Both the position numbers and the translations under genes were made by a program. Under the pieces are notes generated by a model. The model made no database searches. It saw only the letters and a program-made list of their open reading frames with translations, and had not been told where the DNA came from. Shown piece after piece: positions 32,357 to 39,389 of a stretch of 39,389 bases of DNA. This stretch comes from Clostridia bacterium (GTDB lineage: Bacteria; Bacillota; Clostridia; UMGS1810), in contig JAEDEG010000011.1 of assembly GCA_016293435.1 (NCBI GenBank), forward strand, positions 1-39,389, read 5' to 3'. Each line of letters begins with the position of its first letter. The first letter of the stretch is position 1.

Positions 32357-34510
32357 ATGGAAATGAGTGGCAACAGTTTATTATCACCAAACGGTATTAC
32401 TTCAGTTGAACTGGTTGTAAAGGATAATGCTCTTTATTATTCTATTAGTCGAAATGGTAAATGCCGTTTTGAACGTTCAAGACTAGGAGTAAATGTCGGC
32501 ACCAAAGATACAGAATTTACGGATTATTCAAATAATTGCATAATTGAGAAAATAAAAAGAAGCGAAATTAGAAACCGCAAATACACCGTATTTGGTAGGA
32601 AAGAAATCAATTATGAAAATTGTTTTTTCTACGAAGTTCTTATTGAATGCAATGAGATAGAATACATATTAGAAATAAAAGTTTTTGACGAGGGTGTGGC
32701 TTTCCGTTTTGTTTTTCCAGAAACGGCGGGAACTTATGTTTTTGGAGAACCAACGGAATTCTTGTTGCCTAATGACAGCAAAATATATGCTTCTTTCGGT
32801 TGTAGATATCCTGGATGCAATACACAACTAAATAATGAGGATGCGCTATGTTATGAGTGCACATATGCCGAATATGATCCAAAGGAAAACATGTGTCCTA
32901 ACGCTTATGTAAAAGAAAAAGATCATATAGAAGATGCCGATCACTTCAATTACATTTTGATGCCTATGGCTGTTAAGTATCAAGACGGTACATTTGGCGC
33001 TATATTGGAATCTGAAGTGTTTAATTATCTTGGCAGCTCTTTAAGACCGTACGGTAATTATAAATTCGGTTTGAATACAATGGCAGGGAAAAAGCAGTTT
33101 AAGACATTCAAGGTTGAAAATTCAGTAATTACGCCTTGGCGAGTTTTTGCAATAGCTGATAACCTTAACGATTTGTATAACAACGGAATAGTTAATGCGG
33201 TAGTTAAGAATTCCGAAAAGGACTTTTCTTTTGTTAATCCCGGAAGATCGGTTTGGCATTGGCATGCTGAATTGATGCATGGAAATAATATCAGTTATGA
33301 CATGATGGAAAAATATACTGATACTGCTGCTAAATTGGGATTTGAATACAATATTATTGATGACGGGTGGCTTAATTTAAAAGAATCCGTTAACGGCAAT
33401 GAGTATAGCGGAAAAGATATTGTTAAACTCCTTGTAAAGCATGGTGAAAAATACGGTGTTGGGCAGATTGCATGGACAGGATTTATAAATAATCAATTAA
33501 ATCCTGATGATTTTATAAATAAAGGCGAGAGTCAATTTTCCGCTAAAGAAATGCTTGATACCTGCATTGATGCCGGTGTAAAAGGCGTAAAGGTGGATTT
33601 CTTCCGCTCGGAAAGTAATATGTATGCCGGTGTGAATATGTATGAAACCATACTTGATTATTGTGCGGATAGAAAAATCATTTGTGATTTTCACGGTGCT
33701 ACAAAGCCTACAGGTTTAGCCGCTAAATATCCCAATGAATTATCTCGTGAGGGAATTCGCGGAATGGAAAACTATTTCTATACGCCTATGTGCTATCCCG
33801 ATATTGCATATGCTTTTACAACCTTAACATTTGTTCGTGGACTAGCAGGTCACGGTGATTGGACACCGTTTGTTAATGACGGAATAGGTCTTGCAAGTAT
33901 CGTTTTGACCGATTCGCCGATAAATGCAATATCCGCGACTTGTGAAGATTTATTAAACAATCCCGCATTAGACTTTATAAAGAGCATTCCCGCATCTTTT
34001 AATAATACTGTAGTTTTACCCGAATCTGAGTTTGGTAAATTTGTATCAATGTGTAAGGAAAAGGGTGGAAATTACTTCTTTGCATCGGTGAATAACAAAA
34101 ATGAAACCGTAACCCAAAGACTTGATTTGAAAAAGTATATGTCTAAGGGTGTATATCAGATGGAGTTATGGTTTGATACCGATATCGGACTTCGTGTAGA
34201 AAATCGTTTGTTACAGGAAAAAGATTTTGTGGATATATGTATTCCGGCGCATAGAGGCTTTGCTGCAAGATTTACTAAACTCGGCTTAAATTATTATGGC
34301 GGAGAAGTTAAAGAGCCTGTTATTATTAAGTATTTTAATGGGGAAGAAGTATATTATACTCTTGATGGTACCGACCCCACGAATTCGGCAACCAGAATAG
34401 CTTACTGCGGTAAAATCGATATAAAAGAGTCGTGCTATTTAAGAGTATGTTCTATTAAAGATGGCGCTGTAAATGCAAATATCAAGTATAGATTTAATGT
34501 TATGGAATAA
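32357..34510 (+). CDS. GH97 glycoside hydrolase (alpha-glucosidase/alpha-galactosidase family), cytoplasmic
   Basis: The product is 717 residues. The N-terminal beta-super-sandwich (residues 1-~280, SPNGITSVELVVKDNALYYSIS) precedes a barrel with FEYNIIDDGW, GVKGVKVDFFRSE, DFHGATKPTGLAAKYPNELSREGIRGMENY. Asp414 in KVDFF aligns with the nucleophile of retaining GH97 enzymes, which are alpha-galactosidases; inverting members lack it. The C-terminal beta domain ends in YYTLDGTDPTNSATRIAYCG, a chitobiase/hexosaminidase C-terminal (CHB_HEX_C) type module. No signal peptide is present, unlike Bacteroides SusB-type relatives. RBS AAAGGAG precedes ATG 32357. A relic of a second copy of the C-terminus occurs near 38.8 kb. 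Confidence 0.9.
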   Translation: MEMSGNSLLSPNGITSVELVVKDNALYYSISRNGKCRFERSRLGVNVGTKDTEFTDYSNNCIIEKIKRSEIRNRKYTVFGRKEINYENCFFYEVLIECNEIEYILEIKVFDEGVAFRFVFPETAGTYVFGEPTEFLLPNDSKIYASFGCRYPGCNTQLNNEDALCYECTYAEYDPKENMCPNAYVKEKDHIEDADHFNYILMPMAVKYQDGTFGAILESEVFNYLGSSLRPYGNYKFGLNTMAGKKQFKTFKVENSVITPWRVFAIADNLNDLYNNGIVNAVVKNSEKDFSFVNPGRSVWHWHAELMHGNNISYDMMEKYTDTAAKLGFEYNIIDDGWLNLKESVNGNEYSGKDIVKLLVKHGEKYGVGQIAWTGFINNQLNPDDFINKGESQFSAKEMLDTCIDAGVKGVKVDFFRSESNMYAGVNMYETILDYCADRKIICDFHGATKPTGLAAKYPNELSREGIRGMENYFYTPMCYPDIAYAFTTLTFVRGLAGHGDWTPFVNDGIGLASIVLTDSPINAISATCEDLLNNPALDFIKSIPASFNNTVVLPESEFGKFVSMCKEKGGNYFFASVNNKNETVTQRLDLKKYMSKGVYQMELWFDTDIGLRVENRLLQEKDFVDICIPAHRGFAARFTKLGLNYYGGEVKEPVIIKYFNGEEVYYTLDGTDPTNSATRIAYCGKIDIKESCYLRVCSIKDGAVNANIKYRFNVME

Positions 34511-34593
34511 CTTTTTTAAATTCTGAAATTTATATTCATCGTTGAAAATTTTTAATTTTACTATATGCCTATAATGGGAGAATGGAGATTGTT

Positions 34594-35925
34594 ATGAAGG
34601 TTAATATAGGAGAGGAAAAGGTCGTTGCGATAGGACCGAAATATGAGGATACGATCTGGGGCACTTTTCAATTCCCAAAGCTCAGTACAGCCGATAACGG
34701 CAAAGTTTTTATCAGGTTTCATAACGCAGACGATACATGGGAATGTTTAGGTAAAGATGAGAGCGTCTGTGTTTATTCTACAACGGATAACGGAGTAACA
34801 TGGAATAAGGAAAGCATTGACTCGTTGGCGGACTCAGGAACACTGTTATCTAATAATGATAGGTTAATGCCGTTAGAACGCGAAAATCCTGTTTTGGATT
34901 TGAGCAAAGTAAAGGCGCCTATCCGTATTGCAACGCAAACGATACCGTCCGACGTTTTACATGAAAAATCAACGGATATTACGTCTCTCCCGTATCCTAT
35001 CGGTACTTATCGGGATGTATGGGGACAACAGCATAACACATATCGTGTCGATGAGCTTCCGGACGGTCTTTTTGAACATGCGGACGAATGGAGATTCCTG
35101 CGCAAAAAATCCGGTTCAAACGTCATAACCGAAGAATGGGCTAAACTCGAATGGAATAATTTAGGAATACAAATGTGTTTCAGATTAGACGGTAAAAGTG
35201 CTGTTCCGCTTATGCCGCAGTTGATAGGGAGAATTAAAGTTGCACCTGACGGAGTTGCCTGGGCTGCAACATATTCATCCGGATTAAATCCGAAAAACGG
35301 CGCTTTCACACCGTACTGCACAGCTTATGTATTATCTTCGGAAGATAACGGTTACAATTGGAAATTAAAAAGCTGGGTTGACTTTATTCCCGATAATTTG
35401 GAGTATGAGAATGCGTTTATGTGCGGCGGATATTGTGAGCCTGAATTGGAATTTGCTCCGGACGGTTCGATGATTATGTTACTGCGAGTTACAGATGTAT
35501 CTCATGGTGATAAAGAATGGGCTCCCATGTATATTTGCCGTTCTACCGATGGAGGAAACAGTTGGACAAAACCGGTCAGATTTGACGATATCGGCGTATT
35601 GCCGAGAATGTGCAGACTTGGCGATACAATAGCCGCCATATATGGCAGACCGGGTATTAAAGTGAGATTAACAAACGATAAATCCGGTTTGAGTTGGGAT
35701 GAGCCTATTGAAATAATGGAATCATCCGACAGGAGTTGTTATATAAATAATCCGCCCCAAAAACCGGATTTTCACCAGTGGGCAGGCTCATGCTGTAATT
35801 GTGATATAGTGAATATTGACGACACTCATGCAATGATAGTGTATTCTGACTTTTATCATCTTTGTGATGACGGTATACGCAGAAAATCAATAAAAGTAAG
35901 AATGATTTCTGTTACTGATGATTAG
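34594..35925 (+). CDS. Sialidase-like six-bladed propeller protein
   Basis: The 443-residue cytoplasmic protein has three Asp-box-like motifs: STTDNGVTW (around Asp65), SSEDNGYNW (around residue 250) and STDGGNSW (residues 317-324). These are typical of the sialidase/neuraminidase superfamily. The F/YRIP motif that supplies the first Arg of the sialidase triad appears as FQFPKL, with Gln26 in place of Arg. A canonical exo-sialidase activity is therefore doubtful. ATG 34594 is preferred over ATG 34582 because GGAG stands six bases upstream. An N-acetylneuraminate lyase gene is next on the same strand, so a sialic-acid-related substrate remains possible. Confidence 0.75.
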   Translation: MKVNIGEEKVVAIGPKYEDTIWGTFQFPKLSTADNGKVFIRFHNADDTWECLGKDESVCVYSTTDNGVTWNKESIDSLADSGTLLSNNDRLMPLERENPVLDLSKVKAPIRIATQTIPSDVLHEKSTDITSLPYPIGTYRDVWGQQHNTYRVDELPDGLFEHADEWRFLRKKSGSNVITEEWAKLEWNNLGIQMCFRLDGKSAVPLMPQLIGRIKVAPDGVAWAATYSSGLNPKNGAFTPYCTAYVLSSEDNGYNWKLKSWVDFIPDNLEYENAFMCGGYCEPELEFAPDGSMIMLLRVTDVSHGDKEWAPMYICRSTDGGNSWTKPVRFDDIGVLPRMCRLGDTIAAIYGRPGIKVRLTNDKSGLSWDEPIEIMESSDRSCYINNPPQKPDFHQWAGSCCNCDIVNIDDTHAMIVYSDFYHLCDDGIRRKSIKVRMISVTDD

Positions 35926-35971
35926 TATATTGATTTTTATGTACGGTTAGAATAGGGAGAGCTTTATCAAA

Positions 35972-36124
35972 ATGAATAATTTTCAGAAATATGTTGTACA
36001 GGGAACAGCCAATATTGTAATACTCCTTTTTACAACAGGCGGAATTATACAAAATTTTTTCTCAAAGGTAGGAATGAGTTCAGGTTAAGTAGGAATTTAT
36101 ACTTCTATGCTCAATATAGTTTAA
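35972..36124 (+). pseudogene. MFS transporter N-terminal relic
   Basis: After AGGGAGAG the frame opens at ATG 35972 with MNNFQKYVVQGTANIVILLFTTGGIIQNFFSKVGMSSG. A TAA follows at 36086-36088, then the same frame continues VGIYTSMLNIV to a second TAA at 36122-36124. The pattern of a first membrane helix, then FFSKVGMSS.QVGIYTSM, is that of the start of a major-facilitator permease. The first TAA would be Gln with one base change (CAA). No further transporter sequence follows, so both a nonsense mutation and a large deletion have occurred. It may once have imported sialic acid or another sugar for the neighbouring genes. Confidence 0.65.
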
Positions 36125-36184
36125 ATCATTGTATTATGATTGTTGCCGGTATAAAAAATAAAATATTTGTCTGAGGATGATATT

Positions 36185-37084
36185 ATGAAAAATCAAAAAT
36201 TAAAAGGTGTTATTCCCGCGTTACTTACAGCATTTACCGATGATGGTGAATCCATAGATACAAAAAGAGTTGAAAAACTTGTTTCTGCTCTTATTAATCA
36301 GGGGGCAGACGGCTTCTATGTAGGCGGATCTTCGGGTGAAATGTTGTTATGCTCACTTGAAGAAAGGAAAATTCTGCTTGAAGCAGTTCTTGAAAAAACT
36401 CAAAACAAAGCATTTGTAATTTCGCAGGTCGGAAGTGCCGGACTTCGTGATACTTTAGAGCTGGCATCGTTTGCCGAAAAATCAGGTGCGGATGCAGTTT
36501 CTTCAATAACACCTATATATTTTGCGTATTCTTTTAAAGAAATTAAATATTTCTATGAGTCGATTGCGGCACAAACAAGTCTTCCTGTAATTATATACAA
36601 TGTTCCCGCTCTTACCGGAACACGGTTAAGTTTTTCGCAACTTAATGAATTGTTAAATATTCCTAATGTTGCCGGAATGAAGTTTACTGACTCGGATTTC
36701 TATCAGTTTGAACGGCTTAAAGCATATAATTCTGGAAAGGTTTTCTTTAATGGTAAGGATGAACTGTTCCTTTCCGGTCTTGCTGCGGGTGCAGATGGCG
36801 GTATTGGTACAACATACAATTTCCAATTAAAAACAATGCGTGAAATTTATGACAACTATAAAGCAGGCAATATGCAAAAAGCACTTTTTTATCAAGATCA
36901 AGCCAATAAAATGATTGATTCAATTTTAAAACATGGCGTTATTCCTGCTGTTAAGTCAGTTTTAGATATTTGCGGTATGCCTTATGGTAATTGCAGAGCA
37001 CCGTTTTTACCGCTTGAAAATTCAGAGATAGAAGATTTAAGACAGGCGGTTAAAAATTGTCTGGGAGAAAATTACAAAATTTAA
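36185..37084 (+). CDS. nanA: N-acetylneuraminate lyase (DHDPS/NAL superfamily)
   Basis: The 299-residue aldolase cleaves sialic acid to N-acetylmannosamine and pyruvate. FYVGGSSGE is the carboxylate-binding motif with the NAL-type YVGG form. Tyr138 in YNVPALTG and Schiff-base Lys166 in MKFTDSDFYQFERL align within one residue of E. coli NanA Tyr137 and Lys165. FNGKDELFLSGLAAGADGGIGTTYN is the strongest NAL-specific signature against dihydrodipicolinate synthase. The start ATG 36185 has GAGG eight bases upstream. It follows the sialidase-like gene and the MFS relic. nanE and nanK are not in the window, so the pathway is incomplete here. Confidence 0.9.
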   Translation: MKNQKLKGVIPALLTAFTDDGESIDTKRVEKLVSALINQGADGFYVGGSSGEMLLCSLEERKILLEAVLEKTQNKAFVISQVGSAGLRDTLELASFAEKSGADAVSSITPIYFAYSFKEIKYFYESIAAQTSLPVIIYNVPALTGTRLSFSQLNELLNIPNVAGMKFTDSDFYQFERLKAYNSGKVFFNGKDELFLSGLAAGADGGIGTTYNFQLKTMREIYDNYKAGNMQKALFYQDQANKMIDSILKHGVIPAVKSVLDICGMPYGNCRAPFLPLENSEIEDLRQAVKNCLGENYKI

Positions 37085-37145
37085 TAGCTTATTACGAGAG
37101 AAACTTTATGGTAACACTAAAATCAAATGGGATGAGATGAGTTAA

Positions 37146-38693
37146 ATGAACAAATCAATTAAAAATTCAATTATTTATAATGTTTATCCAACATCGTTTT
37201 ACGACAGCAACAAAGACGGAATAGGTGATTTAAGGGGAATAACGGAAAAGCTCTCTTACATAAAGCAGTTTGCGGATATAGTTTGGATAAATCCAGTATA
37301 TAAGTCTCCTTTCGGTGACGGTGGATATGATGTCGAAGATTATTATGCCATAGACGAAAAATTCGGTACAATTGACGATGTTAAAGAATTGACCGAAAAG
37401 GCACATTTGTTAGGTATGAAGGTACTTTTTGACCTTGTTGTAGGACACACCTCGGATAAACATAAATGGTTTAGAGAATCTCAAAAATATGAAAGAAATG
37501 AGTATTCGGATTACTATGTTTGGACTGACAGCGTTTTCGATGAGTGTTCATACAAACACATGACCGGAACATGTGAACGTGACGGAAATTATCTTGTTAA
37601 TTTCTTCAGCTTTCAACCGTCGCTGAATTTCGGATTTGCAAAAAAAACCGAATCTTGGCAAAATCTCTATACCGATGAGCCGTGCCTTAAGGTGCATGAA
37701 GAGGTATTAAATATAATACGCTACTATTTAAATTTAGGTATTGATGGCTTTAGAGTCGATCTTGCTTGCAGTATAGTAAAAGACGATGAATGCGGTAAAG
37801 CGTCTTGCGAAGTATGGCGTAAGATTTTCGGTGAAGCAAAAAAAGAATTCCCGAATGCACTTTTTGTATCGGAATGGGGACAGCCTCATTATTCGGTAGG
37901 AAGCGGCAGTTTTGATATAGATTACCTTACTCATTGTTTTTCTGACGGATATAATCTGCTTTTCAGAAAAGAATCGGGAACAAATGTAATTAAGAGCGAT
38001 GGCAACAGCTTTTTCCGAAAAGAAGGTAAGGGCGAATGTAAAAGCTTTTTTGATTACTTTTTAAGCTGTTTAAAAGAGATTGAGGGCAAAGGTTATATTT
38101 CGGTGGTTACGGGTAATCACGATTTGCCGAGAATATCTATGGGCAGAACCGAAGACGAGCTTAAAGCGGTCTTTGCATTCATATTGGCACTTCCAACCGT
38201 TCCTATGATTTACTACGGTGACGAAATAGGTATGCCATATACTAAATTAAAAACAAAAGATGGTGGATATTGCCGTACCGGTTCAAGAACACCAATGCAA
38301 TGGACTTCGGGCAAAAATGCCGGATTCAGCGACACAGACGGTGAACTTTATTTGCCGATTGGTGACAATTATAAAACCGTAAACTGTGACGATATGGAAA
38401 AAAGAGACAATTCGCTTATTAATACTGTTAAAGACTTGGTATCAGTTAAGAGGGAATATTTAGGTAAGTTTTCCGAAAATTCAAGCTTTGAGCTTTTAAA
38501 TGAGGATTATCCGCTTATTTTTACAAGAAAGAACAATGGTAAAGTGTTCTATTGCGCAATTAATCCGTCTGACCGCGAGTATGCGGTAGATTTGCCAGAG
38601 AGCAGTATGGTTTTGCTTTCCAACAATGTTACCGTCAGTGAAAAAGAGGCAACCCTCAAAGGAGTATCTTTTATTTGGGCAATCGCTGATTAA
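37146..38693 (+). CDS. GH13 alpha-glucosidase/oligo-1,6-glucosidase-like enzyme
   Basis: The product is 515 residues with no signal peptide, so it is cytoplasmic. The GH13 regions occur in order: YNVYPTSFYDSNKDGIGDLRGI, DLVVGHTSD, GFRVDLA with nucleophile Asp205, SEWGQ with acid/base Glu243 and TGNHDLPR with Asp326. TPMQW near residue ~385 matches the oligo-1,6-glucosidase/alpha-glucosidase group. The usual QPDLN motif appears as QPSLN (FQPSLNFGF). A small C-terminal beta domain ends the chain. It is 61 bases after nanA on the same strand. It likely trims alpha-glucosides imported from the medium. Confidence 0.9.
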   Translation: MNKSIKNSIIYNVYPTSFYDSNKDGIGDLRGITEKLSYIKQFADIVWINPVYKSPFGDGGYDVEDYYAIDEKFGTIDDVKELTEKAHLLGMKVLFDLVVGHTSDKHKWFRESQKYERNEYSDYYVWTDSVFDECSYKHMTGTCERDGNYLVNFFSFQPSLNFGFAKKTESWQNLYTDEPCLKVHEEVLNIIRYYLNLGIDGFRVDLACSIVKDDECGKASCEVWRKIFGEAKKEFPNALFVSEWGQPHYSVGSGSFDIDYLTHCFSDGYNLLFRKESGTNVIKSDGNSFFRKEGKGECKSFFDYFLSCLKEIEGKGYISVVTGNHDLPRISMGRTEDELKAVFAFILALPTVPMIYYGDEIGMPYTKLKTKDGGYCRTGSRTPMQWTSGKNAGFSDTDGELYLPIGDNYKTVNCDDMEKRDNSLINTVKDLVSVKREYLGKFSENSSFELLNEDYPLIFTRKNNGKVFYCAINPSDREYAVDLPESSMVLLSNNVTVSEKEATLKGVSFIWAIAD

Positions 38694-38759
38694 TAATTAA
38701 TTTGACAGTGAAAGGGAAATTATAATTAAAAAATAAAATGGTGTGTAATAGGTTTCGGT

Positions 38760-38885
38760 GGAATTGCGGATAATTCAGGTAAAATCAATATAAATGAATC
38801 TTGCTGTTTAAGAGCTTGTTCTATTAAGGATAATGCTACACAGGCAAGCATTAAATATCAATTCAATGTGGTGTTAATGCATTAG
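38760..38885 (+). pseudogene. Relic of a GH97 C-terminal (CHB_HEX_C-type) domain
   Basis: In one frame this reads GKINI-NESCCLRACSIKDNATQASIKYQFNV and ends at TAG (38883-38885). The end of the intact GH97 gene (about 34411-34510) reads GKIDIKESCYLRVCSIKDGAVNANIKYRFNV, clearly homologous over about 30 residues. Nothing recognisable precedes it and there is no usable start. It is the tail of a lost second GH97-like gene or of a recombination event. Confidence 0.8.
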
Positions 38886-38920
38886 ATGCTTTGGAGTTGT
38901 TAAGTAAAGGGGTTTTAGTA

Positions 38921-39389
38921 ATGAAATATATAAAGATAAGAGAACAGATATGCGATGTATGCCATAAGATGTGGCAGTTATGCTGGGTTGCGGCAAATGA
39001 CGGAAATGTGTCGGTATTACTGCCGGACGGCAACTTTTTGGTAACGCCTACGGGAATATCAAAAAGCTTTATAACACCTGAAAAGCTTGTGATTATAGAT
39101 AAGGATATGAATATTATAGAGGCAGAGGGTAATTACAAACCGTCAAGCGAGATTAAAATGCATATGCGTTGTTACGCCGAACGTGATGATGTGGGTGCGG
39201 TAGTTCACGCACACCCGCCTACGGCTACGGGCTTTGCCGTTGCAGGCAAAAGTCTTGACGAATACAGTATGATTGAAACCGTAATAGCGATAGGCTCAAT
39301 ACCGTTGACTCCTTACGGCACACCATCAACAAACGAAATGCCGGAGGCAATAGCACCGTATCTTGCTGAACACGATGCACTGCTTTTGC
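38921..39389 (+). CDS. Class II aldolase/adducin-family sugar-phosphate aldolase, N-terminal part (cut by window end)
   Basis: The open frame from ATG 38921 (preceded by AAAGGGG at eight bases) runs to the window edge, 156 codons. It reads MKYIKIREQICDVCHKMWQL, then NDGNVSVLLPDGNFLVTPTGISK, PSSEIKMHM with the catalytic Glu, and AVVHAHPPTATGFAVAG with two zinc His. These are signatures of L-fuculose- or L-rhamnulose/ribulose-phosphate aldolases and epimerases; L-fuculose-phosphate aldolase is the closest in feel. By eye the base composition is richer in G+C than the preceding genes, like the first 2 kb of the window. Confidence 0.87.
   Translation, partial: MKYIKIREQICDVCHKMWQLCWVAANDGNVSVLLPDGNFLVTPTGISKSFITPEKLVIIDKDMNIIEAEGNYKPSSEIKMHMRCYAERDDVGAVVHAHPPTATGFAVAGKSLDEYSMIETVIAIGSIPLTPYGTPSTNEMPEAIAPYLAEHDALLL

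Noticed and set aside
34542..34575. Promoter TTGAAA...TATAAT before the sialidase-like gene
   Set aside because: The hexamers are 22 bases apart and the -10 sits too close to the ribosome binding site to leave a normal leader.

Overview
The window looks like a carbohydrate-utilisation region from an AT-rich, Gram-positive, Clostridia-type gut or rumen bacterium (Oscillospiraceae/Ruminococcaceae-like). This rests on purine-rich Shine-Dalgarno sites, sigma-A-like promoters, lipoprotein and Sec signals of Firmicutes type, a CUT1 sugar ABC transporter with no ATPase gene beside it, a dockerin-like motif, and LacI and AraC regulators. The genus is not identified. No rRNA, tRNA, CRISPR array or phage gene was seen.

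Region 1 (1-2.16 kb) holds the 3' end of a GH10 xylanase-like gene, an SDR oxidoreductase and an UlaG-like metallo-beta-lactamase-fold hydrolase, closed by a terminator. A broken IS30-type transposase (2.16-2.75 kb) follows, and by eye the base composition becomes more AT-rich beyond it.

Region 2 (2.8-7.4 kb) has an AraC-type regulator divergent from a tight four-gene operon: PIG-L deacetylase, NagB-like sugar isomerase/deaminase, PfkB kinase and class II ketose-bisphosphate aldolase. The set reads as an amino-sugar or hexose-phosphate breakdown route, but the NagB-like protein lacks one catalytic Asp. A relic of an IS256-type transposase and a 61-base palindrome follow.

Region 3 (7.9-22.3 kb) is controlled by a LacI-type repressor. 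A divergent, near-perfect sigma-A promoter and two identical GAAAACGATTTCATA operators precede a long same-strand gene run. The genes are a creatinase/Xaa-Pro-peptidase-fold protein that has lost metal ligands, a sensory-rhodopsin-transducer-family small protein, a creatininase-family amidohydrolase, a GH67-like glycosidase with a duplicated N-terminal helical module, a membrane-anchored surface protein, two ABC sugar permeases, a lipoprotein solute-binding protein, a second membrane-anchored surface protein, and a lipoprotein TIM-barrel hydrolase.

Region 4 (22.5-32.3 kb) holds two large secreted proteins built from at least eleven copies of an unfamiliar beta-rich repeat, many with an Asp-rich, calcium-loop-like segment. 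The first ends in a dockerin-like segment and a second copy of the TIM-barrel hydrolase. A third, cytoplasmic copy follows. The same putative enzyme therefore occurs as lipoprotein, secreted multidomain protein and cytoplasmic protein.

Region 5 (32.3-39.4 kb) holds cytoplasmic sugar enzymes: GH97, a sialidase-like propeller, N-acetylneuraminate lyase and a GH13 alpha-glucosidase, plus the 5' part of a class II aldolase. Between them are an MFS transporter relic and a relic of a second GH97 C-terminus. The overall picture is capture and cleavage of a complex, perhaps amino-sugar-containing glycan outside the cell, ABC import of oligosaccharides, and cytoplasmic dismantling. The actual substrate cannot be read from the sequence.
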